Shown here: positions 37,459-45,445 of the stretch, one piece after another | Layout of the letters: every line of letters begins with the position of its first letter | How positions within the stretch are numbered: the first letter of the stretch is position 1 | Assembly: GCF_004339565.1 (NCBI RefSeq) | Contig: NZ_SMFZ01000002.1 | Span: forward strand, 310,001-374,000 | Length of the DNA stretch: 64,000 bases | Direction of reading: 5' to 3' | Source: Pseudonocardia endophytica | GTDB lineage: Bacteria > Actinomycetota > Actinomycetes > Mycobacteriales > Pseudonocardiaceae | Made by a program: the position numbers and the translations under genes | Notes under the pieces: generated by a model | The model's input: the letters and a program-made list of their open reading frames with translations, nothing else | The model's database searches: none | What the model was told of the DNA's origin: nothing

Positions 37459-37779
37459 TCAGCGGGTCTCGTCGACGAGCCAGGACAGGTAGGCGGCGCT
37501 GCCGCCCTCGATCGGCATTGCGATGATCTCCGGGACGTCGTAGGAGTGGGCCGCCTGCAGGTGCGCGGTCAGCGCGGGCACCCGGTCGGCCGCCGTCTTG
37601 ATCTCGACGCGCCACTCGTGCTCGGTCTGCACCGCGCCCTCCCAGTGGAAGACGCTGGTGACCGGTCCGACGATCTGTGCGCACGCGCCGAGCCGCGCCT
37701 CGATCGCGCCGGCGGCGAGCGAGCGGGCCTCGGACTCGCTGTCGGTGGTGGACGCGACGACGACGTGCTCGGCGGGCAT
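37459..37779 (-). CDS. cutA: CutA family divalent-ion tolerance protein
   Basis: A 106-residue trimeric ferredoxin-like protein. Family motifs are present: VASTTDSESEARSLAAGAIEARLGACAQI, SVFHWEG, EHEWRVEIKT and HSYDVPEIIA. CutA binds copper in vitro, but its physiological role is debated. The ATG is seven bases after TAGCGT, so a leaderless transcript is likely even though the DUF6194 gene lies just upstream (11 bases) on the same strand. Confidence 0.93.
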   Translation of the reverse strand: MPAEHVVVASTTDSESEARSLAAGAIEARLGACAQIVGPVTSVFHWEGAVQTEHEWRVEIKTAADRVPALTAHLQAAHSYDVPEIIAMPIEGGSAAYLSWLVDETR

Positions 37780-37786
37780 GCGCCGC

Positions 37787-37792
37787 ACGCTA
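37787..37792 (-). promoter_or_regulatory. -10 box of a probable leaderless cutA promoter
   Basis: TAGCGT on the minus strand, seven bases before the cutA ATG and overlapping the end of the DUF6194 gene. Confidence 0.4.
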
Positions 37793-38227
37793 CCGGCGGT
37801 CCCTGGCGTTCTCGTACTTCCGGGCGGCGAAGCCGTACGCCTCGTCGAGCAGCCCGACGACGTCCGGCCACGTCCGGTCCGGGTTGAGCACGCAGACCCA
37901 GCCGATCGAGGCGTAGGTCGGGTGCGGGAGCAGGACGTCGACGGCGGTCAGGTCGCCCTCGGGCGGGTCCAGCTCGCGGTAGGCGGCGCGCGGCAGGCCG
38001 ATGTTCAGCCGGAAGATCCCGGGGCGGTCGAGCTGCGAGCCGACGTCCCACGGATCGCCGTCGGGCGTGTACATGTCGGCGGTCACGACGGTGGCCCACG
38101 GCAGCCGGCGTTCCGGCGGGAGGTCGCCGCCCGGGTCGTGGACGGCGAACGCGTCGCCGTTCGCCTCGAGCAGGCGGGTCCCGGGGAAGTGGGCGGTCAG
38201 GTACTCGCGGATCTCGTCATCGCGCAC
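37790..38227 (-). CDS. DUF6194 family protein
   Basis: A 145-residue protein of the actinobacterial DUF6194 family. Landmarks: LPWATVVTADMYTPDGDPWDV, FRLNIGLPRAAYREL, HPTYASIGWVCVLNP and GLLDEAYGFAARKYENA. No enzymatic role is known; the fold resembles small YjbR-like/DUF proteins. The GTG start has GGGG upstream. A perfect Crp-type palindrome lies 42-59 bases upstream of the start, so expression may depend on cAMP-Crp. Confidence 0.8.
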   Translation of the reverse strand: MRDDEIREYLTAHFPGTRLLEANGDAFAVHDPGGDLPPERRLPWATVVTADMYTPDGDPWDVGSQLDRPGIFRLNIGLPRAAYRELDPPEGDLTAVDVLLPHPTYASIGWVCVLNPDRTWPDVVGLLDEAYGFAARKYENARDRR

Positions 38228-38241
38228 CGCCCCAAGACAGC

Positions 38242-38247
38242 ACTCTA
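38242..38247 (-). promoter_or_regulatory. Candidate -10 box of the DUF6194 gene
   Basis: TAGAGT on the minus strand. A start about seven bases downstream (near 38235) would put the TGTGA-N6-TCACA palindrome at roughly -42. Confidence 0.4.
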
Positions 38248-38268
38248 TCCATGATCATTGTCCGACGA

Positions 38269-38286
38269 GTGTGACTCATGTCACAC
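38269..38286. promoter_or_regulatory. Perfect Crp-type palindrome
   Basis: GTGTGAC-TCAT-GTCACAC, which contains TGTGA-N6-TCACA exactly, the binding consensus of E. coli CRP and of actinobacterial Crp (Rv3676-type). It overlaps the stop codon of the oxidoreductase gene and is upstream of the DUF6194 gene. Confidence 0.65.
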
Positions 38287-39244
38287 GATCGGCGAGCGCT
38301 GCGACGTCGTCGGCGCAGCCCCAGCCGAGCGTGATCCCGGAGCCGCCGTGGCCGTAGTCGTGGATCACCGGCGGACGGTCGGCCGTGGCCGGTTCCATCT
38401 CCAGCCGGACCTCCGGGCGGGCCGGGCGCAGGCCGGCGACGTGCTCCAGGATCTCGGTGTCCCGCAACGCCGGGACGATGTCGGTGCAGCGACGGACGAT
38501 CGCCGCGCTCGCCGCCGGGTCCGGCGTGGCGTCCCACTCGTCCTCGTCCAGCGTGCCGCCGAGGATGCAGTCGTCGGCGCGCGGGTGGACGTAGGCGCGG
38601 CCGTCGGGGTGCTGCTCGTCGCGCACCGACAGCGTCAGTCCGGGGTTCGGCACCCGCACGATCCGCCCGCGCACCGGGATCACCGATGCGTCGCCCGCGA
38701 GCGTCCGGGCGCCGAGGCCCGAGCAGTGCACGACGACGTCGGCGCCGCGACCGGCCTCGGCGAGCGAGGCGACGCGTCGGGTCTCGTGCGTCCCACCGCG
38801 CCGCTCCAGCTCGGCCGCCAGCCACGGCAGGTGCACCGGCATCTCCACGAGCGGTACCGCGAACCGCAGTCCGAACCGGTAACCGGGCGGGAGCTCGTCG
38901 GCGCGTGCCGGTCGCAGACCGTCGACGGCGGCCGCCCACCACGGCTCCTCCGGCTCGGACCGGTACAGCGCCAGGCTCTCTCGCATCACGACGCCGGGCA
39001 CGCCGGCCCGCGCCTGCGCGGCCAGCTCGGTGAACGTGCGCCTGCCCCAGTCCAGGACCCGGTCGCGAGGGCCGGCCCGGGTCGGGAACCAGACGGCGGC
39101 GGCCAGGTGCGACGTGGTGCCCTCGACCGGCGCGTCGCTGAGTACACGCACCGACCAGCCGCGTTCCAGCAGCCGGATCGCGCAGGTCAGGCCCGTGATC
39201 CCGGCTCCGACGACGACGGCGCGGCGGTTCGGTGATCCGGTCAC
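38276..39244 (-). CDS. FAD-dependent D-amino-acid oxidase family protein
   Basis: A 322-residue flavoprotein. The FAD-binding Rossmann motif is AVVVGAGITGLTCAIRLLERG; SHLAAAVWFPTRA follows, and the C-terminal DAO signature is HDYGHGGSGITLGWGCA. This matches eukaryotic-type D-amino-acid/D-aspartate oxidases, which oxidise D-amino acids to oxo-acids with hydrogen peroxide. A ThiO-type role is less likely given the signature. The GTG at 39244 is chosen because the frame upstream is Arg-rich and non-conserved. The stop codon lies inside the Crp-type palindrome. Confidence 0.88.
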   Translation of the reverse strand: MTGSPNRRAVVVGAGITGLTCAIRLLERGWSVRVLSDAPVEGTTSHLAAAVWFPTRAGPRDRVLDWGRRTFTELAAQARAGVPGVVMRESLALYRSEPEEPWWAAAVDGLRPARADELPPGYRFGLRFAVPLVEMPVHLPWLAAELERRGGTHETRRVASLAEAGRGADVVVHCSGLGARTLAGDASVIPVRGRIVRVPNPGLTLSVRDEQHPDGRAYVHPRADDCILGGTLDEDEWDATPDPAASAAIVRRCTDIVPALRDTEILEHVAGLRPARPEVRLEMEPATADRPPVIHDYGHGGSGITLGWGCADDVAALADRVT

Positions 39245-40011
39245 CGGCCCACCGTGGCGCGCGACGGGTCCGGAGCGGAACCCGCCCGTGCGGAACCCGA
39301 CACGTGTCGACGAGCGCCCGGCCCGGGCGCTCCGGTGCGGTTGACCCGGCCGCCGCCGCCTCATCTGGCCGTCGCCGCCTCATCCCGCCACCGCTGTCCC
39401 GTCCGGCCGCCGCCCGATCCCGCGAGATGGCAGTCATGGCTGTTCGATCACGGGTGGGGGAGCCATGAGCGCCATCTCAACCGGTGTCGATCACGTGGAC
39501 CGCCTCGTCCTCCCGTGGGGAGCTCGGTCGGCCGTCTGCCCGGTCCGGCGGGCCGGGGTGGTCGGGCCGGCGGCAGTCGGCACCGTGCCGTCGTCGATCC
39601 GCGGCGCTGCCTCGTCACTGCCGCCGGTCGGCGCGCCGCTACCCGGCCCGGCGCGCTCCACCCGGCCCGACGCGCTCCACCCGGCCCGACGCGGTCCACC
39701 CGGGCACCCGCCCCTGCGAACCCCGGTAGTAGGCGCCCCAGCCGATCCGGTGGCTGCGCGGGGTCGATACGGATCCGACGTCGACCAGCGTCGCCGATCG
39801 GTTGCCACGTCCCGGCTGTCCGCGTGACCGGGAGGTGACTCTCGAACCGGACGCGGCGTCGACGGTCACGTCGCGGTCGTCGCCACCGCCACGTCGTGAC
39901 GGCCGAACCTCGGAGGGTCGACGTCACCATGAGGGCCGATCTCCGGGCTCGCGACAGATGGCTTCGGTCCGGACCGTCCGGCCGCGATCGCGGACAGAAA
40001 CCGGACCCGGC
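39245..40011. other. 767-base region without a supported gene
   Basis: Several reading frames are open here because of high GC, but none shows consistent codon bias or a recognisable motif. It contains the 19-base tandem repeat at 39642 and short CCGCCGCCTCATC-type direct repeats near 39350-39385. It separates the oxidase and tenA genes, which face the same way. Confidence 0.6.
39642..39698. repeat. Three tandem copies of a 19-base repeat
   Basis: The unit CCCGGCCCGACGCGCTCCA occurs three times end to end, with one substitution in the first copy and one in the third. Nineteen is not a multiple of three, which argues against the reading frames across it. Confidence 0.85.
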
Positions 40012-40641
40012 TCAGCCGTACGCGGCGTCGAAGAACGCCAGCTCCAGGTCCACGGCCCGCACGAACCGGGTCGCGACCTGGCCGGCGCGATCGCGGTCCA
40101 AGCCGTCCGCGGCCCGGTCGAGCTCGTCGCGCAGGAACTCCACCCATTCCGCGAACTCCCGACCCCGGTGCAGCTCGATCCACTCCGCGTGGATCGGGTC
40201 GTCGGGGAGCGTGGTGCCCGTGCGGCTCGCCCAGTCCAGGTAGAGCCACTCGGCGACGACGAGCACGGCGAGCGCGTCCGCGTACCCGGCGCCCGCCGCG
40301 TCGTGCATCAGCTCGACGAACGCCGTCGTCGGGCCGAGCGGCTCGACCGGGCCGTCGGAGCCCAGCGCGTCGAGCGATCGGTCGAAGAAGTCGTTCTCCG
40401 GACCGGCGACGAGCCCGAGCTGGCGGGCCAGCCGCACCCGCGGCCCGGGACGGTCCGCTCCGGCGACGGCGGCACCGAGCAGCGCCAGGAACGCATCGAC
40501 GAACTGGTGGTCCTGTGCCAGATAGCGCGTCAGCACCTCGCGGTCGAGCTCGCCGGACCACAGCTCGTCGACGAAGCGGTGCTCCACCGCCGCCCGCCAG
40601 ACCGGAGCCGTGACCTCTCGCATCCGTGCACAGAACGACAC
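40012..40641 (-). CDS. TenA family protein
   Basis: A 209-residue all-helical protein of the TenA/heme-oxygenase-like fold, used in thiamine (aminopyrimidine) salvage. Landmarks: VTAPVWRAAVEHRFVDELWSG, LAQDHQFVDAFLALLG, PTTAFVELM, VVAEWLYLDWA and IHAEWIELHRGREFAEWVEFL. No cysteine lies in the catalytic position, as in TenA-E-type proteins that rely on glutamate. No other thiamine gene is nearby. The GTG start follows TAGCCT by eight bases. Confidence 0.85.
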   Translation of the reverse strand: MSFCARMREVTAPVWRAAVEHRFVDELWSGELDREVLTRYLAQDHQFVDAFLALLGAAVAGADRPGPRVRLARQLGLVAGPENDFFDRSLDALGSDGPVEPLGPTTAFVELMHDAAGAGYADALAVLVVAEWLYLDWASRTGTTLPDDPIHAEWIELHRGREFAEWVEFLRDELDRAADGLDRDRAGQVATRFVRAVDLELAFFDAAYG

Positions 40642-40649
40642 GGCCGTTC

Positions 40650-40655
40650 AGGCTA
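40650..40655 (-). promoter_or_regulatory. -10 box of a probable leaderless tenA-like promoter
   Basis: TAGCCT on the minus strand, eight bases before the GTG at 40641. It overlaps the stop of the upstream VOC gene. Confidence 0.45.
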
Positions 40656-41024
40656 CGTGTGGCAGACGGCCTCCACGTTGTGTCCGTCCGGATCGCGGAC
40701 GAACACGGCGTAGTACGACGGGTGGTACTCCGGCCACACCCGGGGCGCGTGCAGGATCTCGGCGCCCCGGTCGACCGCCGCCGCGTGCACGGCGTCCACC
40801 GACGAACGGTCCGGCGCGACGAACGCGATGTGCAGCTCGCCGGAGGGTGGACCGGCGCCGAGCCAGAAGCTCGGCTTGCCGTCCGGCCCGCCGAGCCCGA
40901 CGACCTCGCCGTCCCCGCGTGGGAACCGCATGATCACCTGCGCGCCCAGTGGCGCGAACACGGAGCCGTAGAAGTCCGCCGACGCCGCCGTGTCGCGGGT
41001 CGGGATGGACAGATGGTCGAGCAC
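40653..41024 (-). CDS. VOC family (glyoxalase-like) protein
   Basis: A 123-residue VOC protein. It begins LDHLSIPTRDTAASADFYGSV and ends VFVRDPDGHNVEAVCH, the two family ends with the metal-type His and Glu. The middle has KPSFWLGAG and ELHIAFVAPDR. AGGT lies before the GTG. It is upstream of the tenA-like gene on the same strand, 11 bases away, but the latter has its own promoter box. Confidence 0.87.
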   Translation of the reverse strand: MLDHLSIPTRDTAASADFYGSVFAPLGAQVIMRFPRGDGEVVGLGGPDGKPSFWLGAGPPSGELHIAFVAPDRSSVDAVHAAAVDRGAEILHAPRVWPEYHPSYYAVFVRDPDGHNVEAVCHT

Positions 41025-41171
41025 GGGGACCTCCCGGGAGGGATACGACCGGAACGCGCGCAGCATGGCAGCGACCACCGACAGTCTCGTTCGATTCCGA
41101 GTCGTAACGCTGCGCTCTGGCGGGACCGGGGTCGGACGCTCACGATGGGCTGAACGTCGGGAGGGGGCGTG

Positions 41172-42551
41172 ATGTCGGATACACAGACGCGCGACGAACT
41201 GTCCACCGGTCTGCGCAACCGGCACGTCACGATGATCAGCATCGCGGGCGTGATCGGGGCCGGCCTGTTCGTCGGCTCCGGGGAGGCGATCGCGACGGCG
41301 GGGCCAGGCGTGCTGCTGGCCTACCTGTTCGCCGGGGCACTGGTCGTGCTCGTGATGCGGATGCTCGGTGAGATGGCCGCGGCGCAGCCGGACTCCGGGT
41401 CGTTCTCCACCTACGCCGACCGTGCGATCGGGCCGTGGGCCGGGTTCACCGTCGGCTGGCTGTACTGGTGGTTCTGGGTGCTCGTGATCCCGGTCGAGGC
41501 GACCGCGGCGGCGACGATCCTGAACTCCTACGTCACGTCGGTCCCGCAGTGGGTGTGGGCGCTCGTCGTGACGCTCCTGCTGACCGTCACGAACCTGTTC
41601 AACGTGGCGAACTACGGTGAGTTCGAGTTCTGGTTCGCGCTGCTCAAGGTCGCCGCGATCATCGCGTTCATCGTGGTCGGGGCGCTGGCCGTGCTCGGCG
41701 TGTTCCCCGGACCGGCCGGTGACGTCGGCGGTCTGTCCAAACTGGTCGACCAGGGCGGCTTCCTGCCGAACGGGATCGGCGCCGTCGTCGCGGCCGTGCT
41801 GCTGACCATGTTCAGCTTCATGGGGACCGAGATCGTCACGATCGCGGCGGCCGAGTCCGACCACCCGGCCGAGCGGATCCGCAAGGCCACCCGCTCGGTG
41901 ATCTGGCGGATCGCGGTGTTCTACCTGGCCTCGATCCTGCTGGTCGTCGCGATCGTGCCGTGGACCGACCCGCGCCTGCCCGACCACGGCTCCTACCAGA
42001 CCGCGCTGGAGGTGCTCGCCGTCCCGGGCGCGAAGACGATCGTCGACATCGTGGTGCTCGTCGCCGTCGCGAGCTGCCTGAACTCGGCGCTGTACACGGC
42101 GTCGCGGATGATCTACTCGCTCGGGAGGCGCGGCCAGGCGCCGACGGCCGTCATGCGCACCACGTCGGCGGGCGTGCCCCGCACCGCCGTGCTCGCGTCC
42201 ACCGCGGTCGGGTTCCTCACGGTGATCGCGAACTACGCGTTTCCCGAGGAGGTCTTCTCCACGCTGCTCGCCACGTCCGGAGCGATCGCGCTGCTCGTCT
42301 ACCTCGTGATCGCGGTGTCGCAGCTGCGGATGCGGCGGGCGCTGGAGCGCGACGGTACGACGATGCCGGTGCGGATGTGGGCCTACCCGGGGCTGACCTG
42401 GGCCGTGATCGTCGTGATCCCGCTGGTGCTGGTCTACATGGCCTTCCGCGAGGGCTCCCGGTTCGACCTGGCGATGACGGCCGTGATCGCCGTCGTGGTG
42501 GTCGTCGTGTCGTTCGTGGTGACGCGACGCAGGTCGGGCGACCGGGTCTGA
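41172..42551 (+). CDS. APC-family amino acid permease
   Basis: A 459-residue, twelve-helix membrane transporter of the amino acid-polyamine-organocation family. The consensus first helix is MISIAGVIGAGLFVGSG, followed by MLGEMAAAQPDSGSFSTYA, and later FSFMGTEIVTIAAAESDHPAERIRKATRSVIWRI. These match the GabP/AnsP/RocE clade (proton symport of GABA, asparagine, arginine or ornithine). The ddaH-rocD genes 2 kb away favour a basic amino acid or GABA, as inference. GGGAGGGGG precedes the ATG; a GTG one codon earlier is possible. Confidence 0.92.
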   Translation: MSDTQTRDELSTGLRNRHVTMISIAGVIGAGLFVGSGEAIATAGPGVLLAYLFAGALVVLVMRMLGEMAAAQPDSGSFSTYADRAIGPWAGFTVGWLYWWFWVLVIPVEATAAATILNSYVTSVPQWVWALVVTLLLTVTNLFNVANYGEFEFWFALLKVAAIIAFIVVGALAVLGVFPGPAGDVGGLSKLVDQGGFLPNGIGAVVAAVLLTMFSFMGTEIVTIAAAESDHPAERIRKATRSVIWRIAVFYLASILLVVAIVPWTDPRLPDHGSYQTALEVLAVPGAKTIVDIVVLVAVASCLNSALYTASRMIYSLGRRGQAPTAVMRTTSAGVPRTAVLASTAVGFLTVIANYAFPEEVFSTLLATSGAIALLVYLVIAVSQLRMRRALERDGTTMPVRMWAYPGLTWAVIVVIPLVLVYMAFREGSRFDLAMTAVIAVVVVVVSFVVTRRRSGDRV

Positions 42552-42563
42552 CACCCCACCCCA

Positions 42564-42569
42564 TACGGT
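42564..42569 (+). promoter_or_regulatory. -10 box of a probable leaderless gntR-type promoter
   Basis: TACGGT, six bases before the ATG at 42576. Confidence 0.45.
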
Positions 42570-42575
42570 GTGTCC

Positions 42576-43346
42576 ATGAACCGGAAGGAGCTGGTCCGCA
42601 GCAACGAGCGGCCGTTGTGGCACCAGCTGCTGTCCGACCTCCGGGCGAGGCTGGAGTCCGGGGAGTTCGACGACGGCCTGCCCAGCGAGTTCGCCATCGC
42701 CGCCGAGTACTCGGTCAGCAGGCACACCGTGCGGGAGGCGCTGCGACGCCTGCGTGACGACGGGGCCGTCGTCTCCACCCGCGGCCGGGTGGCCCGGCGG
42801 GTCACGCCGGAGCCGATCGAGCAGCCGCTGTCCGAGCCGTACAGCCTGTTCGTCGCCGTCGAGGCGACCGGTCGGACCCAGCGCAGCGTCGTGCACGTGC
42901 TGGACACCCGCGCCGACGGCGTCGTCGCCTCCCGGATGGGCCTGGAGGAGTCGACGCCGCTGGTCTACCTGGAGCGTCTCCGGCTCGCGGACTCCGAGCC
43001 GCTGGCCGTCGACCGGATCTGGCTGCCGCTGGCCCTCGCCGAACCGCTGCTGGACGTCGACTTCAGCCACACCGGTCTCTACCCCGAGTACCGCAGGCGG
43101 TGCGGGATCCGCGTCACCGGCGGCCGGGAGAACATCCGCGCGGTGACCCCGACCGACGCCGAGCGGCACCTGCTCGGGATCGACGGGACGGTCGCCGCAC
43201 TGGCCATCGAGCGGTGCGGCCTGGCCGACGGGCGGGCCGTGGAGTGGCGGCACACGCTGGTGCGCGGCGACCGGTTCAGCGTGACCGCCCAGTTCTCCGA
43301 CCGGGCGGGCTACCGCGTCGACCTGGTCGACCCGACCGGGTCCTGA
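42576..43346 (+). CDS. GntR/HutC-family transcriptional regulator
   Basis: A 256-residue regulator. The N-terminal winged helix is PLWHQLLSDLRARLESGEFDDGLPSEFAIAAEYSVSRHTVREALRRL in outline, followed by a UTRA ligand-binding domain (LVYLERLRLADSEPLAVDRIWLP, then RENIRAVTPTDAERHLLGID). HutC-type regulators respond to small metabolites such as amino-acid or sugar derivatives. It follows the permease by 24 bases and probably controls it. The start is the ATG placed six bases after TACGGT. Confidence 0.92.
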   Translation: MNRKELVRSNERPLWHQLLSDLRARLESGEFDDGLPSEFAIAAEYSVSRHTVREALRRLRDDGAVVSTRGRVARRVTPEPIEQPLSEPYSLFVAVEATGRTQRSVVHVLDTRADGVVASRMGLEESTPLVYLERLRLADSEPLAVDRIWLPLALAEPLLDVDFSHTGLYPEYRRRCGIRVTGGRENIRAVTPTDAERHLLGIDGTVAALAIERCGLADGRAVEWRHTLVRGDRFSVTAQFSDRAGYRVDLVDPTGS

Positions 43347-43418
43347 CCCCACCGAGGCGATCCTGCGCTGCGCCCGCGCCGTCGGGGCGTTCGGATGATC
43401 GCCGGTTGCGGAGCCCAC

Positions 43419-43435
43419 CGTTCGCTGCGCGAACG
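43419..43435 (+). terminator. Small hairpin after the GntR gene
   Basis: CGTTCG - CTGCG - CGAACG, about 70 bases after the stop and between converging genes. It could serve either direction. Confidence 0.35.
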
Positions 43436-43530
43436 ACCCGCGCCACCATCGCTGATCACGGCTGGCCGGAGGGATCGGCTGATGGACCGCCCGCTCACCG
43501 GTCGCGCGGGAGATGCCTGACCAGAACGGG

Positions 43531-44037
43531 TCAGGCGGTGGGGACGGACACGCCGACGCCGCCGCGGGTCTGGGCGCCGTAGCGCGCGATCTCGGCGTCG
43601 AGCTCCAGCGGCGCGGTGCGCATCCCGGTGTCCTCGCCGAGCAGTTCGGCGGGCACGAGCCAGCTGACCTCGAACTCGAGTCCGTCCGGGTCCTGGGCGT
43701 AGAGCGCCTTCGTCGAACCGTGGTCCGATGCTCCGACGAGTGCGCCCATGCGGAGCAGCACGTCCTGGATCCGGGCCAGCTCGGCGAGCGTGTCGACCTC
43801 CCACGCCAGGTGGTAGAGCCCGACGGTCCGGGAGCCGGCGCCGGAGTCGCCCGCGTTCGCGCCGATCCCGAACAGGCCGAGGTCGTGATCGTTCGTCGAT
43901 CCCTCCGCCTGCAGGAACGCGGCCCGGCCCTGGACCGAGGTGATCACCCGGAAGCCCAGGGCCTCGGAGTAGAACGCGACGCTGCGGTCGACGTCGCGGA
44001 CGTAGAGGACGGCGTGGTTGAGGCGCTGGACGGGCAT
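43531..44037 (-). CDS. VOC family dioxygenase-like protein under a MarR-type operator
   Basis: A 168-residue VOC protein of the catechol-2,3-dioxygenase-like type. It begins QRLNHAVLYVRDVDRSVAFYSEALGF, with YHLAWEVDTLAELARI in the middle and YAQDPDGLEFEVSWLVP near the end, giving the expected His/His/Glu metal ligands. The ATG is preceded by a strong AAGGAGGT. A 16-base palindrome overlaps its probable transcription start, so the gene is likely repressed until a ligand is present. Confidence 0.88.
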   Translation of the reverse strand: MPVQRLNHAVLYVRDVDRSVAFYSEALGFRVITSVQGRAAFLQAEGSTNDHDLGLFGIGANAGDSGAGSRTVGLYHLAWEVDTLAELARIQDVLLRMGALVGASDHGSTKALYAQDPDGLEFEVSWLVPAELLGEDTGMRTAPLELDAEIARYGAQTRGGVGVSVPTA

Positions 44038-44049
44038 CGGACCTCCTTG

Positions 44050-44065
44050 AGTTGAACTCTCAACT
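44050..44065. promoter_or_regulatory. MarR-type operator palindrome
   Basis: AGTTGA-ACTC-TCAACT, perfect 6-base arms, 13 bases upstream of the VOC gene ATG. A minus-strand TACAGT box at 44074-44069 would start transcription inside the palindrome. Confidence 0.6.
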
Positions 44066-44078
44066 ACCACTGTACGCG

Positions 44079-44516
44079 CTAGTCACCCTCACGGTCCACG
44101 AGTCGGCTGAGCACGATCGCGGAGCGCGTGTGCTCTACGTTCGGGGCCTCCCGGACGCGCTCCAGTGCGTCCTCCAGCGAGGACACGTCGCGGGATCGCA
44201 TGTGGACGATCGCGTCCGCGTCGCCGGTGATGGTCCCGGCGCCGACCACCTCCGGGACGCGGGAGAGCATGCGGCGCAGCTCCACCGGTGCGACCGTGCC
44301 GCGACAGAACAGCTCGACGTAGGCCTCGGTGCCGCGGTCGTCGATCGCCGGGTCGACGCGGATCGTGAACGACCGGATCACGCCGGTCGCGACGAGCCGG
44401 TCGACCCGTCGCTTCACCGCCGACGCGGACAGCCCGATCTCGTCGCCGAGCTCGGCCCAGCCCGCCCGGCTGTTCGCGCGGAGCAGGTCGAGGAGCCTGC
44501 GATCCAGTGCATCCAT
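44079..44516 (-). CDS. AsnC/Lrp-family transcriptional regulator
   Basis: A 145-residue feast/famine regulator. The N-terminal HTH is LDRRLLDLLRANSRAGWAEL plus GLSASAVKRRVDRLVATGVI, and the C-terminal RAM ligand domain contains AYVELFCRGTVAPVELRRM and VVGAGTITGDADAIVHM. It is divergent from ddaH-rocD, as Rv2324 is from Rv2323c-rocD in M. tuberculosis, so it probably regulates arginine/ornithine use. ATG 44516 is preferred to GTG 44522. Three (C/G)CGGGAAA repeats lie in the divergent gap. Confidence 0.92.
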   Translation of the reverse strand: MDALDRRLLDLLRANSRAGWAELGDEIGLSASAVKRRVDRLVATGVIRSFTIRVDPAIDDRGTEAYVELFCRGTVAPVELRRMLSRVPEVVGAGTITGDADAIVHMRSRDVSSLEDALERVREAPNVEHTRSAIVLSRLVDREGD

Positions 44517-44539
44517 GCGCACGATTCTTGCGTATCGAC

Positions 44540-44578
44540 CCGGGAAAATCCGGGAAACCAGCGCTCCGAAGCGGGAAA
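44540..44578. promoter_or_regulatory. Direct repeats in the asnC/ddaH divergent region
   Basis: CCGGGAAA at 44540-44547 and 44550-44557, and GCGGGAAA at 44571-44578. Repeats in a divergent regulator/target gap are candidate binding sites for the AsnC-type protein; this is inference. Confidence 0.35.
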
Positions 44579-44608
44579 CGTCGGCCGCCTGCGTCGCAGA
44601 CTGGACCC

Positions 44609-45445
44609 ATGACGATGGCGCAGATCCGCCCCCGCATCGCCGTCCCGCGCACCGTCCTGATGTGCCGGCCGGACCACTTCACCGTGAGCTACCGGATCAA
44701 CCCGTGGATGCGGCCGCAGGACCCGGTCGACACCGCCAGGGCCGTCCGGCAGTGGGAGGAGCTGTACCGCACCTACCTGCGGCTCGGATTCGACGTGCAG
44801 CTGATCGACCCGGTGCCCGGCCTGCCGGACATGGTGTACGCCGCGAACGGAGGCCAGGTCGTCGACGGCGTCGCGCACGGCGCCCGGTTCCGGCACGGCG
44901 AGCGGGCCGCGGAGGGGCCGCTCTACATGGAGTGGTTCCGCCGCCACGGCTACGACGTCCGCGAGCCGGTCGCGACGAACGAGGGCGAGGGCGACTTCCT
45001 GCTCGTCGGGGACACCGTGTTCGCCGGCAGCGGCTTCCGCAGCGACCCGGCGTCGCACGCGGAGGCGGCCCGGGTGTTCGGACGCGAGGTCGTCTCGCTG
45101 GGCCTGGTCGACCCGCGTTTCTACCATCTGGACACGGCGTTCGCGGTGCTGTCCGACGGTGAGGGCGAGGACGAGGTCGCGTACTACCCGGAGGCGTTCG
45201 ACGAGCCGTCCCGCGCGCTGCTGGCCTCCCGCTTCCCGGACGCGATCCTGGTCGGTGAGGACGACGCGGTCGTGTTCGGACTGAACTGCTTCTCCGACGG
45301 GCACCACGTCGTGCTGGCCGCGCAGGCCACCGGGTTCGCGGCGCAGCTCGCCGAGCGCGGGTTCGCGCCGATCGGCGTCGACCTGTCCGAGCTGCTCCGC
45401 GGCGGCGGTGGCGTGAAGTGCTGCACGCTGGAGCTGCGGTCATGA
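44609..45445 (+). CDS. ddaH: Dimethylargininase (DDAH) family amidinohydrolase
   Basis: A 278-residue enzyme of the arginine-deiminase superfamily, expected to hydrolyse dimethylarginine or arginine to citrulline. Motifs: RTVLMCRPDHFTVSYRINPWM, GLPDMVYAANGGQVVDG, GEGDFLLVGDTVFAG, the catalytic His in FYHLDTAFAVL, and the C-terminal nucleophile in VKCCTLEL (Cys271/272). It overlaps rocD by four bases. The pair feeds the ornithine/glutamate branch of arginine catabolism. Confidence 0.9.
   Translation: MTMAQIRPRIAVPRTVLMCRPDHFTVSYRINPWMRPQDPVDTARAVRQWEELYRTYLRLGFDVQLIDPVPGLPDMVYAANGGQVVDGVAHGARFRHGERAAEGPLYMEWFRRHGYDVREPVATNEGEGDFLLVGDTVFAGSGFRSDPASHAEAARVFGREVVSLGLVDPRFYHLDTAFAVLSDGEGEDEVAYYPEAFDEPSRALLASRFPDAILVGEDDAVVFGLNCFSDGHHVVLAAQATGFAAQLAERGFAPIGVDLSELLRGGGGVKCCTLELRS

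Noticed and set aside
39642..39698. Short regular repeats considered as a CRISPR array
   Set aside because: The copies are directly adjacent with no spacers, and no cas gene is nearby.
39465..39827. 120-codon plus-strand frame in the gap before the tenA-like gene
   Set aside because: It crosses a 19-base tandem repeat that is not a multiple of three, is rich in Pro/Arg and has no motif.
41103..41130. CGTAAC at 41103 as a BldN-type promoter for the permease
   Set aside because: The required second hexamer is absent at the right spacing.
41025..43418. Minus-strand frame extending upstream of the VOC gene across the permease and GntR genes
   Set aside because: Only the last 123 codons have VOC similarity and a ribosome site; the rest is antisense to two strong genes.
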